A stretch of DNA of 64,000 bases from Beutenbergia cavernae DSM 12333 (GCF_000023105.1 NC_012669.1:4465025-4529024); one strand, 5' to 3'. Positions 42,784-51,358 are shown, counted from the stretch's first letter. Program-made: numbers and translations. Notes: generated by a model from the sequence alone, not told the origin.

Positions 42784-43239
42784 TCAGGACGCCTCCAGCG
42801 TGCTCCTGAGCCACTGCGCCCGCGCGTCGATCAGTCGGTGGAGATAGCGGGTGAGCACGAGGCGGTCGACGACGGCGCCCAGCGGGCCGAGGGGGGATCG
42901 GAACCGGACGTCGTCGGTCATGAGGGTGACGCCGCCAGGGCGCTCCGCGAACGTGTGCTCGTGCCACCAGGCGTCGAACGGGCCGGCGACCTGCTCGTCG
43001 ACGAACCGATGCGGCGCCTCGAGGATGGTGATCGTCGCCGTCATCCGGAACCGGATGCCGAGGTGGCGCGCCTCCCAGGTCACGGCGTCGCCGAACGTCA
43101 GGAGCCCGGACGTGACGCCGGCGACAGCGCGCTCCCCCGACCGGGACATCGAGGCAAGGTGGGCATCGACCGAGCGCGCCGCGTCGAAGCACGCGGAGAT
43201 CGGCGCCGCGATCGGCGTCTCGATCCGGAACGACGGCAC
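42784..43239 (-). CDS. SRPBCC family protein
   Basis: A 151-residue START/SRPBCC-fold protein with a hydrophobic ligand cavity, similar to the cell-division-inhibitor-annotated SRPBCC proteins (sugar-nucleotide-epimerase-associated group). Signature parts are IETPIAAPISACFDAARSVD at the start, AVTWEARHLGIRFRM, FVDEQVAGPFDAWWHEHTF and LTRYLHRLIDARAQWL at the end. GTG 43239 was chosen because the conserved fold starts at VPSFRIET. It lies upstream of, and reads in the same direction as, the DGPF/sigma factor pair. Function unknown. Confidence 0.85.
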   Translation of the reverse strand: MPSFRIETPIAAPISACFDAARSVDAHLASMSRSGERAVAGVTSGLLTFGDAVTWEARHLGIRFRMTATITILEAPHRFVDEQVAGPFDAWWHEHTFAERPGGVTLMTDDVRFRSPLGPLGAVVDRLVLTRYLHRLIDARAQWLRSTLEAS

Positions 43240-43340
43240 GCTCGCGAGCCTAGGCGTCGCCCCCTGTGACGTGCCGACCGTGCGGTTCCTCACTCCAGAC
43301 AACCCCGCACCGTGCGATCACTCCCCCGAGGCGGCGGTTC

Positions 43341-43447
43341 GGGGGACCAACAACACGGTTGGCCGTGACGGGGGGACCAACAACACGGTCGGCCGGACCC
43401 CGGGTGGCCAGGAGAAGTACTCCGTGGGTGCCGCCCAGGGCGGCACC
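43341..43447. repeat. Tandem 30-bp-period repeat and perfect inverted repeat in divergent promoter region
   Basis: GGGGGACCAACAACACGGT occurs at 43341-43359 and again at 43371-43389; the match extends over about 25 bases with one difference and a 30-base period. A perfect 10-base inverted repeat, GGTGCCGCCC-A-GGGCGGCACC, follows at 43427-43447, and CTACGTAG lies at about 43450-43457. The region separates the leftward SRPBCC gene from the rightward ABC operon, so these are good candidates for operators. They are translatable in one frame as two GTNNTVGR repeats, but I see no start or conserved protein. Confidence 0.6.
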
Positions 43448-43524
43448 ACCTACGTAGCCGGGCGTACCCCGAAAGGCCCCGCGGGCGGACGTGCCGGCGC
43501 GCCCGCGGCGGGACCGTGGAGGCC

Positions 43525-44505
43525 ATGACCACACACGCGAGAACCCAGGCCCCCGCCGACGCGAGCCGGCACTCCGCGCGACGCTCCGAGCCACCGGTCG
43601 TCACGACGCGCGGCCTCACGAAGCGCTACGGCGACCGCCTCGCCGTCGACGCCGTCGACCTCACCGTCCGGCGCGGCGAGGTGTACGGCTTCCTCGGCCC
43701 GAACGGCGCCGGGAAGACCACCACGCTCCGCATGCTGCTCGGCCTCGTCCGCCCGACGGCCGGCACCGCGCGCGTCCTCGACCGTCTGCCCGGGGAAGCG
43801 GGCGCCGTCGCGCGGGTCGGCGCTCTCGTCGAGGGGCCGGGCTTCTACCCGTACCTCTCGGGCCGCGACAACCTCCGGGTCCTCGCCCGCTATCAGGCGC
43901 TGCCCGCGAGCGCCGTCGACGCCGCCCTCGAGCGCGTCGACCTCGCGGGCCGCGGCCGCGACGCGTTCCGCTCCTACTCGCTCGGGATGAAGCAGCGGCT
44001 CGGCGTGGCCGCGGCGATGCTGGGCGATCCGGAGCTGCTGATCCTGGACGAGCCGACCAACGGGCTCGACCCCGGCGGCATGGCCGAGATGCGCGCCCTC
44101 ATCGTCGACCTCGCACGCCAGGGCCAGACGGTGCTCCTCTCGAGCCACCTGCTGGGCGAGGTCCAGGAGATCTCGGACCGGGTGGGCGTCATCTCCGGCG
44201 GTCGCCTCCTCGCGGAGAGCACCGTCGCCGAGCTACGCGGCGGTCGTGGGCTGTTCGTCCACGCGGAGCCCGGGGTCCAGGCGCTCGACGTCGCCACGCG
44301 ACTTGCCGGTGACGGCGCCGTGCACGCCGTCGACGGCGGCCTGCGGCTCGACGTCGACCCGGCTCGCGCCCCCGACGTCGCCCACGCCCTCGTGACGGCC
44401 GGCGTGGACGTGCACGAGATCCGACCGCTCGAGCGGTCCCTCGAGGACGTGTTCTTCGAGCTCACGACTTCGCCGGCGACGCCGGCCAGCACCCAGGAGG
44501 ACTGA
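43525..44505 (+). CDS. ABC transporter ATP-binding protein (ABC-2 exporter)
   Basis: A 326-residue ATPase subunit of a drug/lipid-type ABC-2 exporter. Walker A is GPNGAGKTTT at about 58-67, the signature is YSLGMKQRLG, Walker B is LLILDEPTNGLD and the switch His is in LLSSHLLGE. The C-terminal 90 residues are the DrrA/CcmA-type extension. GTGGAGGCC precedes the ATG; a GTG three codons earlier is possible. The permease gene follows after three bases. Confidence 0.92.
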   Translation: MTTHARTQAPADASRHSARRSEPPVVTTRGLTKRYGDRLAVDAVDLTVRRGEVYGFLGPNGAGKTTTLRMLLGLVRPTAGTARVLDRLPGEAGAVARVGALVEGPGFYPYLSGRDNLRVLARYQALPASAVDAALERVDLAGRGRDAFRSYSLGMKQRLGVAAAMLGDPELLILDEPTNGLDPGGMAEMRALIVDLARQGQTVLLSSHLLGEVQEISDRVGVISGGRLLAESTVAELRGGRGLFVHAEPGVQALDVATRLAGDGAVHAVDGGLRLDVDPARAPDVAHALVTAGVDVHEIRPLERSLEDVFFELTTSPATPASTQED

Positions 44506-44508
44506 CGC

Positions 44509-45426
44509 ATGGCGACCACGCACGCGACCCCACCGATCCCGACGACGTCCGTTCCGCCGTCGTCCACCGCACGCTCGCTGGTCCGCAGCGCAGCGGCCGA
44601 GACGCTCCGGCTCCGGCTCTGGCCGGCGGTGTGGGTGCTGCTCGGCGTCTGGCTGCTCCTCAACCTGACGTTCGCCTACGTCTTCAACTACCTCGCGTAC
44701 GCGAGCGGGTCGGAGAGCTTCGCCGCCGAGGGCGTCCCGCGCGAGGCGCTGCTCGCGGGCCTGCTGCCGTCCGCCGTCCCGGGGCTGCTGACGAACGGCA
44801 TGCCGATGTTCGGCGGCGCGATCATGCTGACGCTCGGCGCGCTCGCCGTCGGCAGCGGGTTCGGCTGGGGCACCTGGAAGACGGTGTTCACGCAAGGTCC
44901 CGGGCGGGCGACGGCGTTCGGCGGCACGCTCCTCGCCGTCGCGCTGGGTGTGGTGGTGGCCGTCGGGGCGACGCTCGCGCTCGACCTCGCCGTCTCGTCC
45001 GGGATCGCCGTGCTCGAGGGCGCCGACGCCGCGTGGCCGGACGCCGTCGACCTCGCCCGGTCCTTCGGCGGCGGACTGCTCATCATGGGGATGTGGGCGG
45101 CCGTCGGGGCGCTGATCGGCCTGCTCACCCGCAGCCCGGCGATCGCGATCGGGCTGGGCCTCGTGTGGTCGCTCGTCGTCGAGAACCTGCTGCGCGGCGC
45201 GGCCGGCCTGCTGCCCGAGCTCGCCTACGTCACCGACTACCTGCCGGGGACGGCGTCCGGATCGCTGGCCGGCGCGGTCACCGAGGCCGCGGGCACGGCG
45301 GCCGGCGGCTCGCCCGGCGTGCTCACCGTGCTCGACGGCGGGCTCGCCGTGGGCGTGACGCTCGCCTATCTGGTGGCGGCGGTCCTCGCGAGCGTGCTGG
45401 TGGTGCGCCGACGCGACATCGCCTGA
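44509..45426 (+). CDS. ABC-2 type transporter permease
   Basis: A 305-residue membrane protein with about six helices: the first is at about 40-62 (LWPAVWVLLGVWLLLNLTFA), others include SVSM-like GGAIMLTLGALAVGSGFGW and ALGVVVAVGATLALDLAV. It forms the membrane part of the exporter with the ATPase encoded upstream. The substrate cannot be predicted. The gene ends before a complex palindromic repeat. Confidence 0.88.
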   Translation: MATTHATPPIPTTSVPPSSTARSLVRSAAAETLRLRLWPAVWVLLGVWLLLNLTFAYVFNYLAYASGSESFAAEGVPREALLAGLLPSAVPGLLTNGMPMFGGAIMLTLGALAVGSGFGWGTWKTVFTQGPGRATAFGGTLLAVALGVVVAVGATLALDLAVSSGIAVLEGADAAWPDAVDLARSFGGGLLIMGMWAAVGALIGLLTRSPAIAIGLGLVWSLVVENLLRGAAGLLPELAYVTDYLPGTASGSLAGAVTEAAGTAAGGSPGVLTVLDGGLAVGVTLAYLVAAVLASVLVVRRRDIA

Positions 45427-45448
45427 GCACCGGCCCGGTCACGGGCGT

Positions 45449-45516
45449 CGAACCTCGTACAACGCGTCGAACCTCGCACCCCGTGGTGCGAGGTTCGACG
45501 CGAGGTACGAGGTTCG
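45449..45516. repeat. Nested palindromic repeat (CGAACCTCG family, copy 1)
   Basis: An inner 16-base perfect stem, CGTCGAACCTCGCACC (45465-45480) with its complement at 45485-45500, has a CCGT loop. An outer 12-base perfect stem, CGAACCTCGTAC (45449-45460) with its complement at 45505-45516, surrounds it. The same CGAACCTCG(T/C)AC units build the palindrome at 56584-56653. It lies between two rightward ABC operons. It may act as a terminator, but no T-run follows; an interspersed palindromic element is more likely. Confidence 0.85.
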
Positions 45517-45539
45517 GCGTCTCGCCTCCCCGAACCCCC

Positions 45540-45606
45540 TTGCGCGTACGAGACACATCGTGTGTATGGTGTACACGTTCATGTACGCCACACACACGAG
45601 TGTGTG
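45540..45606 (+). promoter_or_regulatory. Promoter-operator region of the DrrAB-type exporter operon
   Basis: GTGTACACGTTCATGTACGC at 45569-45588 is a 20-base imperfect palindrome (16 of 20 positions symmetrical), flanked outward by TGTGT and ACACA. A second perfect palindrome, CACACAC-GA-GTGTGTG, is at 45591-45606. A possible promoter is TTGCGC (45540-45545) and TATGGT (45565-45570), with a long 19-base spacer that overlaps the operator. A TetR-family regulator is the likely binder; the co-oriented TetR gene at 47496 is the nearest candidate. Confidence 0.6.
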
Positions 45607-45628
45607 CCCCACACGCGAGGAGACAGTG

Positions 45629-46618
45629 ATGCAGGATCCGATGATCGCCATCCGGGGACTGGCGAAGTCCTACGGAAAGAACGCCGTGCTCCGCGGCGTC
45701 GACCTCGAGGTGAAGCGCGGCGAGATCGTCGCGCTGCTCGGCCCGAACGGTGCCGGCAAGACGACGGCGGTCGGCATCCTCACCACGCTCATCGCGCCGG
45801 ACGCGGGCACGGTGCACCTGGGCGGGATCGACGTCGTCGCGTCGCCCCGGGCGGCACGCACCCGGGTCGCCGTCACGGGCCAGTACGCCTCGGTCGACGA
45901 GTTCCAGACCGGCGAGGAGAACCTCCTCCAGATGGCCGCGCTCAACGGACTGTCGAAGCGCGACGGCAAGCGCCGGACGTCGGAGCTCCTCGAGCGCTTC
46001 GACCTCACGGCGGCGTCCCGCCGTCAGGTCGGCACGTACTCCGGCGGGATGCGGCGCCGGCTGGACCTGGCGTCGAGCCTCGTCGCACGTCGACCCGTGC
46101 TGGTGCTCGACGAGCCGACCACCGGCCTGGACCCGGCCAGCCGCATGGACCTGTGGGACGTCGTCGCCGACCTCGCCCGCGAAGGCACCACGATCCTCCT
46201 CACCACGCAGTACCTCGAGGAAGCCGACCACCTCGCCGACCGCATCACCGTGCTCGACGGCGGCCGGATCGTCGCGGAGGGCACGGCGGCGGCGCTCAAG
46301 GCGCGCGTCAGCCGCGAGGCTGGAGACCAGGTCCGCCTCGTGCTCGACGACGCACGCAGCTTCGACGTCGCGCGCGGCCTCGGCCTGCCGATCAGCACGG
46401 TCGACGAGCGCGGGCTCAGCGTGACGGTCCGCGCCGAGAGCTCGGTCGGCACGGTCCGGGAGCTCCTCGACCTCGCCGACGCCCACGACCTCGCCGTCGA
46501 CTCCGTCGCCATCGTGCGGCCGAGCCTCGACGACGTCTTCCTCGCCCTCACCGGGGCACGCCGTACCACCACGACCACCCCGGCCGACGAGCCAGCCACG
46601 ACGGGAGCGAACCGATGA
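45629..46618 (+). CDS. Daunorubicin-resistance (DrrA) type ABC ATP-binding protein
   Basis: A 329-residue ATPase of the DrrA family, energising efflux of hydrophobic drugs or lipids. Walker A is GPNGAGKTTA at about 40-49, the Q-loop region is VTGQYASVDEFQTGEENL (characteristic of DrrA), the signature is YSGGMRRRLD and Walker B is VLVLDEPTTGLD. The C-terminal extension ends in DSVAIVRPSLDDVFLALTG, also a DrrA mark. CGAGGAGACAGTG precedes the ATG. It overlaps the permease gene by four bases. Confidence 0.93.
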   Translation: MQDPMIAIRGLAKSYGKNAVLRGVDLEVKRGEIVALLGPNGAGKTTAVGILTTLIAPDAGTVHLGGIDVVASPRAARTRVAVTGQYASVDEFQTGEENLLQMAALNGLSKRDGKRRTSELLERFDLTAASRRQVGTYSGGMRRRLDLASSLVARRPVLVLDEPTTGLDPASRMDLWDVVADLAREGTTILLTTQYLEEADHLADRITVLDGGRIVAEGTAAALKARVSREAGDQVRLVLDDARSFDVARGLGLPISTVDERGLSVTVRAESSVGTVRELLDLADAHDLAVDSVAIVRPSLDDVFLALTGARRTTTTTPADEPATTGANR

Positions 46619-47439
46619 CCACGCTGACCAGCCCAGCCCCTCCCGCGACCGGCCGGGCGACGAGCACGCCCCGGGCCGCCGTCGTCGGCCCCCTCCGCAG
46701 CATCGGCACGATGGTGCGCCGCGAGACCCGCCGCAACCTGCGCAGCCTCGACGGCCTCATCACGGCGTTCGTGCTGCCGATCGCCATCATGACCGTGTTC
46801 GTCGTGATCTTCGGCGGCGCGATCTCGGGCGGGGACGGCGACTACATCAACTACGTGGTGCCGGGCGTGCTCGTCATGTGCATCGGGTTCGGGGCGGCGA
46901 CGACGGCGGTGAGCGTCGCGCAGGACCTCACGTCCGGCACGATCGACCGTTTCAAGACGCTGCCGATCCACGCCTCGTCGGTGCTGTGGGGCCACGTGCT
47001 GGCCTCGACGGTGCGCAACCTCGCGTCGGTCGCGGTGACGATCGGGGTGGCGTACGCCCTCGGGTTCCGGGCGGACGCGGGCCTCGGCGACTGGTTCGCC
47101 GTCGCCGGCTACGCGGCCGTCATGGCGCTCACGTTCGCGTGGTTCAGCGCCGCGGCGGGGCTCGTCATGAGCGTCGAGGCGGCGCAGAGCCTCAACATGG
47201 TGTTCCTGTTCCTGCCGTACGTCTCCAGCGGGTACGTGCCGATCGAGACGCTCCCCACGTGGCTGCACGGTTTCGCCGAGAACCAGCCGTTCACGCCGAT
47301 CATCGAGACCCTGCGCGACCTCCTCGCGGGCGGCGCCACGGCCGGCAACCTGGTCCCCGCCCTCGCGTGGCTGGGCGGGGTGCTCCTGGTGAGCTCCGTC
47401 GGGGCGGCGGTGGCGTTCGGTCGCCGCCGGGCGCGCTGA
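46615..47439 (+). CDS. DrrB-type ABC-2 transporter permease
   Basis: A 274-residue membrane partner of the DrrA-type ATPase. Six helices are predicted; landmarks are LITAFVLPIAIMTVFVVIFG, VVPGVLVMCIGFGAATTAVS, the cytoplasmic TIDRFKTLPIHASSVL segment and the FLPYVSSGYVPIETLP loop typical of DrrB. ATGA overlap with the ATPase. The export substrate is unknown; daunorubicin is only the family name. Confidence 0.92.
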   Translation: MTTLTSPAPPATGRATSTPRAAVVGPLRSIGTMVRRETRRNLRSLDGLITAFVLPIAIMTVFVVIFGGAISGGDGDYINYVVPGVLVMCIGFGAATTAVSVAQDLTSGTIDRFKTLPIHASSVLWGHVLASTVRNLASVAVTIGVAYALGFRADAGLGDWFAVAGYAAVMALTFAWFSAAAGLVMSVEAAQSLNMVFLFLPYVSSGYVPIETLPTWLHGFAENQPFTPIIETLRDLLAGGATAGNLVPALAWLGGVLLVSSVGAAVAFGRRRAR

Positions 47440-47495
47440 GCGCGCCCGTAGACTCGGCGGACCAACGGATGAGCGTGCGGGAGGACGAGCGAGCG

Positions 47496-48500
47496 ATGTC
47501 GGACGACGACGCACCCGCCCTCCCGCACGCCGTCGCCCTCGCGTGGGGGCTCGCCGCGCGGCCGCAACGGCCGCCGCGCGGCGAGCTGTCCACCGAGCGC
47601 ATCGTCGAGGCGGCCGTCCAGATCGCCGACGCCGAGGGGCTGGCCGCGGTCTCGATGAGCAAGGTCGCGACGTCGCTCGGGTACACGACGATGTCGCTGT
47701 ACCGCTACGTGACCAGCAAGGACGACCTGCTCGAGCTGATGGCCGACGCGGTCCAGGGCGAGGCCGTCCTTCCGCCGGCCGCCGACGCGGAGGACCTCGC
47801 CCGGGGCGTCGACCCCGGGGCGTCCGGTGCGCCCGACGGCGGTGGGTGGCGCTCCGAGCTCCGAGCGTGGCTCTTGACGCTCGCAGGCATCTTCGAGGCT
47901 CACCCGTGGATCACGGAGGTCCCGATCTCGGGACCGCCGGTCACCCCGAACGCGCTGCGCATCGTCGAGCACGGGCTGCGCGCCCTGCGTGACGCCCCGT
48001 TCGACGACGAGGAGAAGATCGGCGTCATCCTCATGGGCACGAACCTCATGACGGGGTACGGCGTCGTCGAGCAGCGCCTGAAGCGCGGTGACGCCTCGTC
48101 CGACGTCGGCGCGGCGATGCTCGAGCTGGTGACGCCCGAGCAGTTCCCCTACCTGCGCCCGCTGTTCGAACGCGGCTCCTACGCCGGGACGGATGACCTC
48201 GACACCAGCCCCGAGCTGGAGTTCGCCGTGGAGCGGGTGCTCGACGGCGTCGCGCACCTCATCGCGACGCGCGCCTCGGGTGAGCCGCCCGCGAACGAGG
48301 CGGACGACGTCGCCGCCGAGAACCGGCGCACGCAGCTGTACCGAACCGACAAGAAGGTCCGTGAGGCGGCGAAGCGACGCCGCGAGGCGGAGAAGAAGCT
48401 GCGGGAGGAGCTCAAGCGGGAGCGCGACGTCGTGCGCGAGGCCGAGAAGAAGCTCCTCGAAGCGGAGCGGAAGGCCGCGGAGCAGGCAGCGAAGGTCTGA
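47496..48500 (+). CDS. TetR family regulator with long charged C-terminal coiled coil
   Basis: About 334 residues. The helix-turn-helix is at about 35-80 (STERIVEAAVQIADAEGLAA, then VSMSKVATSLGYTTMSLYRY, VTSKDDLLELM). A TetR_C domain follows to about residue 260. The last 60 residues are highly charged and helical (KKVREAAKRRREAEKKLREE, then LKRERDVVREAEKKLLEAER), predicting a coiled coil not usual for TetR proteins. GGGAGGACGAGC lies 10 bases before the ATG at 47496; an ATG at 47469 is an alternative. It follows the DrrAB operon and probably regulates it. Confidence 0.87.
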   Translation: MSDDDAPALPHAVALAWGLAARPQRPPRGELSTERIVEAAVQIADAEGLAAVSMSKVATSLGYTTMSLYRYVTSKDDLLELMADAVQGEAVLPPAADAEDLARGVDPGASGAPDGGGWRSELRAWLLTLAGIFEAHPWITEVPISGPPVTPNALRIVEHGLRALRDAPFDDEEKIGVILMGTNLMTGYGVVEQRLKRGDASSDVGAAMLELVTPEQFPYLRPLFERGSYAGTDDLDTSPELEFAVERVLDGVAHLIATRASGEPPANEADDVAAENRRTQLYRTDKKVREAAKRRREAEKKLREELKRERDVVREAEKKLLEAERKAAEQAAKV

Positions 48501-48530
48501 CGGTCGCGGCGACCGACCCAGGGTCGAGCC

Positions 48531-49304
48531 TCACGTCGCGGTTCGGGTCGCGACGACGAACGTGCGCGGGAACGGCAGCACCGTGCCGAACGGGCGCCGC
48601 GGGTACGCGTCGCGGAGCGCCGCCCCGTACTCGGCCTCGAACCGGCGGCGCAGCTCGTCCGGGAGCGCCTGCAGCACAGGGCGCGCACCGGTGCCGGAGA
48701 TCCACGCCAGGACCGGGTCGTCGCCGTCGAGCACGTGCAGGTACGTGGTCTCCCACGCGTCGATGCTCCAGCCCGGGCCGGCGAGCGCCTCGAGGTACGC
48801 GGTCGCAGACGTCCCCCGTGAGAGCGTGACGTGCTCCGTGTGCTGCGCGTACGGCTCCCGGGCCGCGACGTCCCGCAGCAGCCGGTGGCTCGGCTCGTCG
48901 TGGTTGTGCGGCACCTGGATCGCGAGCGCCCCGCCCGGGGCGACGTGCTCGCGCAGCCGCCGCGCGACGTCGAGCTGGTCCGGCACCCACTGCAGGGCGG
49001 CGTTCGACACCACCAGGTCGACGGGCGACGGCGGTGCCCAGCTCGCGATGTCTCCGAGCCGGTAGGAGGTGCGCGCGTCGGTGTTCTCGGCGACGGCACG
49101 CTCGATCATCTGCGGCGAGGAGTCGATGCCGAGGATCTCGGCCTCCGGCCAGCGCGTACGCAGGACGGCGCTGAGGTGCCCCGGCCCGCAGCCGAGGTCC
49201 ACGATCGTGCGCGGCGCCCGCGGCACCCGTCCGACGAGCTCGACGAACGGACGGCTGCGCTCGTCCGCGTAGGTGAGATACGACGTCGGGTCCCAGTGCG
49301 GCAC
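48531..49304 (-). CDS. tam: Trans-aconitate 2-methyltransferase family protein
   Basis: A 257-residue SAM-dependent methyltransferase resembling E. coli Tam (252 residues), which methylates trans-aconitate that would inhibit the citric acid cycle. Landmarks are the start VPHWDPTSYLTYADERSRPF, motif I in VDLGCGPGHLS, LGIDSSPQMIERA, VSNAALQWVPD and IQVPHNHDEPSH. The start is GTG at 49304. It is a single gene divergent from a DGPF protein gene. Confidence 0.88.
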   Translation of the reverse strand: MPHWDPTSYLTYADERSRPFVELVGRVPRAPRTIVDLGCGPGHLSAVLRTRWPEAEILGIDSSPQMIERAVAENTDARTSYRLGDIASWAPPSPVDLVVSNAALQWVPDQLDVARRLREHVAPGGALAIQVPHNHDEPSHRLLRDVAAREPYAQHTEHVTLSRGTSATAYLEALAGPGWSIDAWETTYLHVLDGDDPVLAWISGTGARPVLQALPDELRRRFEAEYGAALRDAYPRRPFGTVLPFPRTFVVATRTAT

Positions 49305-49475
49305 GGTCGACTCCCTGGTGTCTCGGGGTTCTCGAAGTCTCGACATCGAGATACTTGATGTCGAGAGGCTAGCAGTCCGCGCCTCGCGGGAGGACGATGT
49401 CGATCCAGCGCACCGCCGTTCGTACAGAGGGTGAGCGGCCCGGACGAGCCGGGCCGCGGTCACCGAGGAGGAACC

Positions 49476-49832
49476 ATGCCGACCTACCTGCTCACGATCA
49501 TGCAGCCCGGCGACGGCTCGCCCGCCCCGCCCAACGTCCTCGAGCCCATCATGCGCGACGTCCAGTCGTTCAACGCCGAGCTGCGCGAGGCCGGGGCCTG
49601 GGTCTTCGCCGGCGGCCTCCACCCGCCGAGCACCGCGACCGTGATCCGCCCCAGCGGCGACGACGTCCTCGTCACCGACGGCCCCTACGTCGAGGGGAAG
49701 GAGCACGTCGGCGGCCTGACCGTGCTCGAGGCTCCCGACCTCGACGCCGCGCTCGAGTGGGGCCGCAAGCTCGCCCGGGCCGTGACGATCCCGGTGGAGG
49801 TCCGCCCGTTCCAGGACGGCGCCACCACGTGA
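49476..49832 (+). CDS. YCII-related DGPF-domain protein, second ECF42 partner
   Basis: A 118-residue YCII-like protein with the motif TDGPYVEGKEHVGGLTVLEA at about 69-88. The N-terminus is MPTYLLTIMQPGDGSPAPP. ACCGAGGAGGAACC before the ATG is a strong ribosome site. It precedes an ECF42-type sigma factor gene in the same direction, repeating the module found at 40835-42675 in the opposite orientation. The 184 bases between the two genes here are filled by tandem hairpin repeats. Confidence 0.9.
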   Translation: MPTYLLTIMQPGDGSPAPPNVLEPIMRDVQSFNAELREAGAWVFAGGLHPPSTATVIRPSGDDVLVTDGPYVEGKEHVGGLTVLEAPDLDAALEWGRKLARAVTIPVEVRPFQDGATT

Positions 49833-49865
49833 CTCCCGTGGGCGACGGCGGAGGGGCCGAGCCAT

Positions 49866-50063
49866 GTGCGGGCGCTACGGCAATGACCCACTCAGCGGGT
49901 CAGCGCCGTAGCCCGGCGAAGGGCTCGGGTCCCGTGCGGGCGATACGGCAATGACCCACTCAGCGGGTCAGCGCCGTAGCCGCGAAGGGCTCGGGTCCCG
50001 TGCAGGCGATACGGCAATGACCCACTCAGCGGGTCAGCGCCGTAGCCCGGCGAGCTCGACCCC
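49866..50063. repeat. Three tandem 66-68-bp hairpin repeats
   Basis: Copies start at 49866, 49934 and 50000. Each holds TACGGCAATGACCCACTCAG, then a complementary CGGGTCAGCGCCGTA part. Copy 1 folds as an 8-base stem GCTACGGC/GCCGTAGC (49874-49881, 49905-49912) plus an inner 6-base stem TGACCC/GGGTCA. Copies 2 (49942-49980) and 3 (50008-50046) keep the same fold with one outer mismatch. The spacer between hairpins reads GAAGGGCTCGGGTCCCGTGC with small changes. Copies 2 and 3 each contain an ATG in the frame of the downstream sigma factor, so the repeat has become its start. Confidence 0.9.
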
Positions 50064-51306
50064 GACCGCCGTCGCCGCCGTGTTCCGCGAACACCACGGG
50101 CGCGCCGTCGCCGTCCTGGTCCGCGCGTTCGGGGACATCGACATCGCGGAAGACGCGGTGCAGGAGGCATTCGTCGCGGCGCTCGAGCACTGGCCGGATG
50201 GTCCGCCGCCGAGCCCGGGCGGCTGGATCATCACGACCGCGCGCCGCAAGGCGATCGACCGGCTCCGCCGCGAGGGGTCCCGCGCCGACCGGCACGCTCA
50301 GGCCGCGCTCCTCCACGCCGTCGAGCCACCGGCCGAGGAGGGTCCCGTGCGCGACGACCGGCTCAGGCTCGTCTTCACCTGCTGCCACCCGGCGCTCAGC
50401 CGGCAGGCGCAGGTGGCGCTCACCCTGCGTCTGCTCGGCGGGCTGACGACGGCGGAGATCGCCCGCGCGTTCCTCGTTCCGGAGGCGACGATGGCGCAGC
50501 GGCTCGTGCGCGCCAAGGGGAAGATCCGGGACGCCCACATCCCGTACCGCGTGCCGCGCGACGCGGACCTCCCGGACCGGCTCGCGGGCGTGCTCGCCGT
50601 CGTCTACCTCGTGTTCAACGAGGGGTACGCCGCGAGCTCGGGCGACGATCTCGTGCGCGACGACCTGTGTGCCGAGGCGATCCGCCTCGGCCGGCTCCTC
50701 GCCGAGCTCATGCCGGACGAGCCCGAGGTGCTCGGCCTGCTCGCGCTCCTGCTCCTCAGCGAGTCGCGCCGGCCCGCCCGCACCGGCCAGGACGGCGCGC
50801 TGGTCCTGCTGCGCGACCAGGACCGCGATCTCTGGGACCGCGGACTGATCGCCGAGGGCCACGCGCTGGTCCGGCGTTGCTTGCGCCGCAACAGTCCCGG
50901 CCCGTACCAGGTGCAGGCAGCGATCCAGGCGGTGCACACGGACGCGCCGTCGGCGGCCGACACCGACTGGCGCCAGGTCGTCGCCCTCTACGACCAGCTG
51001 CTCGCCCTCACGCCGAGCCCGGTGGTCGAGCTCAACCGGGCGGTCGCCGTCGCCGAGGTGGACGGGCCGACGACGGCGCTCGCGCTGGTCGAGGCGCTCA
51101 CCCTCGAGCGCTACGACGTGTTCCACGCGGTCCGCGGCGACCTGCTGGCACGTCTCGGGCGCCCGGCGGGCGCCGCGGAGGCATACGCGCGGGCAGCCGA
51201 GCTGGCCGGGAACGCGGCCGAGCGCACCTACCTGGAGAACGCACGGGACGCCGTCGTCGGTGAGGCCCGTCCGTCCCGCCCACCGGGCGGTGGCGCCTAC
51301 GCTTGA
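50017..51306 (+). CDS. ECF42-type RNA polymerase sigma factor
   Basis: A 429-residue sigma factor of the DUF6596/ECF42 group. Region 2 is [20 protein letters not shown] with [18 protein letters not shown]. Region 4 is [20 protein letters not shown]. The C-terminal helical-repeat domain includes [20 protein letters not shown] and [16 protein letters not shown]. The start lies inside hairpin repeat copy 3 (ATG 50017); an in-frame ATG in copy 2 (49951) is an alternative. The first 13 or so residues ([13 protein letters not shown]) are repeat-derived and not family-like. No clear ribosome site is present. Confidence 0.88.
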   Translation: MTHSAGQRRSPASSTPTAVAAVFREHHGRAVAVLVRAFGDIDIAEDAVQEAFVAALEHWPDGPPPSPGGWIITTARRKAIDRLRREGSRADRHAQAALLHAVEPPAEEGPVRDDRLRLVFTCCHPALSRQAQVALTLRLLGGLTTAEIARAFLVPEATMAQRLVRAKGKIRDAHIPYRVPRDADLPDRLAGVLAVVYLVFNEGYAASSGDDLVRDDLCAEAIRLGRLLAELMPDEPEVLGLLALLLLSESRRPARTGQDGALVLLRDQDRDLWDRGLIAEGHALVRRCLRRNSPGPYQVQAAIQAVHTDAPSAADTDWRQVVALYDQLLALTPSPVVELNRAVAVAEVDGPTTALALVEALTLERYDVFHAVRGDLLARLGRPAGAAEAYARAAELAGNAAERTYLENARDAVVGEARPSRPPGGGAYA

Positions 51307-51358
51307 CCTCGAGCATGGTCGAGGTTGTGGGATGAGGGTCCGACCCCGAGGAGACCCC

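Noticed and set aside
43252-43528. Small secreted or repetitive protein with GTNNTVGR repeats in the plus frame
   Set aside because: No start codon with a ribosome site, no signal peptide and no further repeats; the DNA symmetry suggests regulatory sequence instead.
45427-45540. Factor-independent terminator for the first ABC export operon
   Set aside because: The stem is strong but no U-run follows, and the same units recur in a different arrangement 11 kb away, which favours a repeat element.
49866-50063. Possible short CRISPR array
   Set aside because: Units are contiguous 66-68-bp repeats with nearly identical inter-hairpin segments, so there are no unique spacers, and no cas genes are near.
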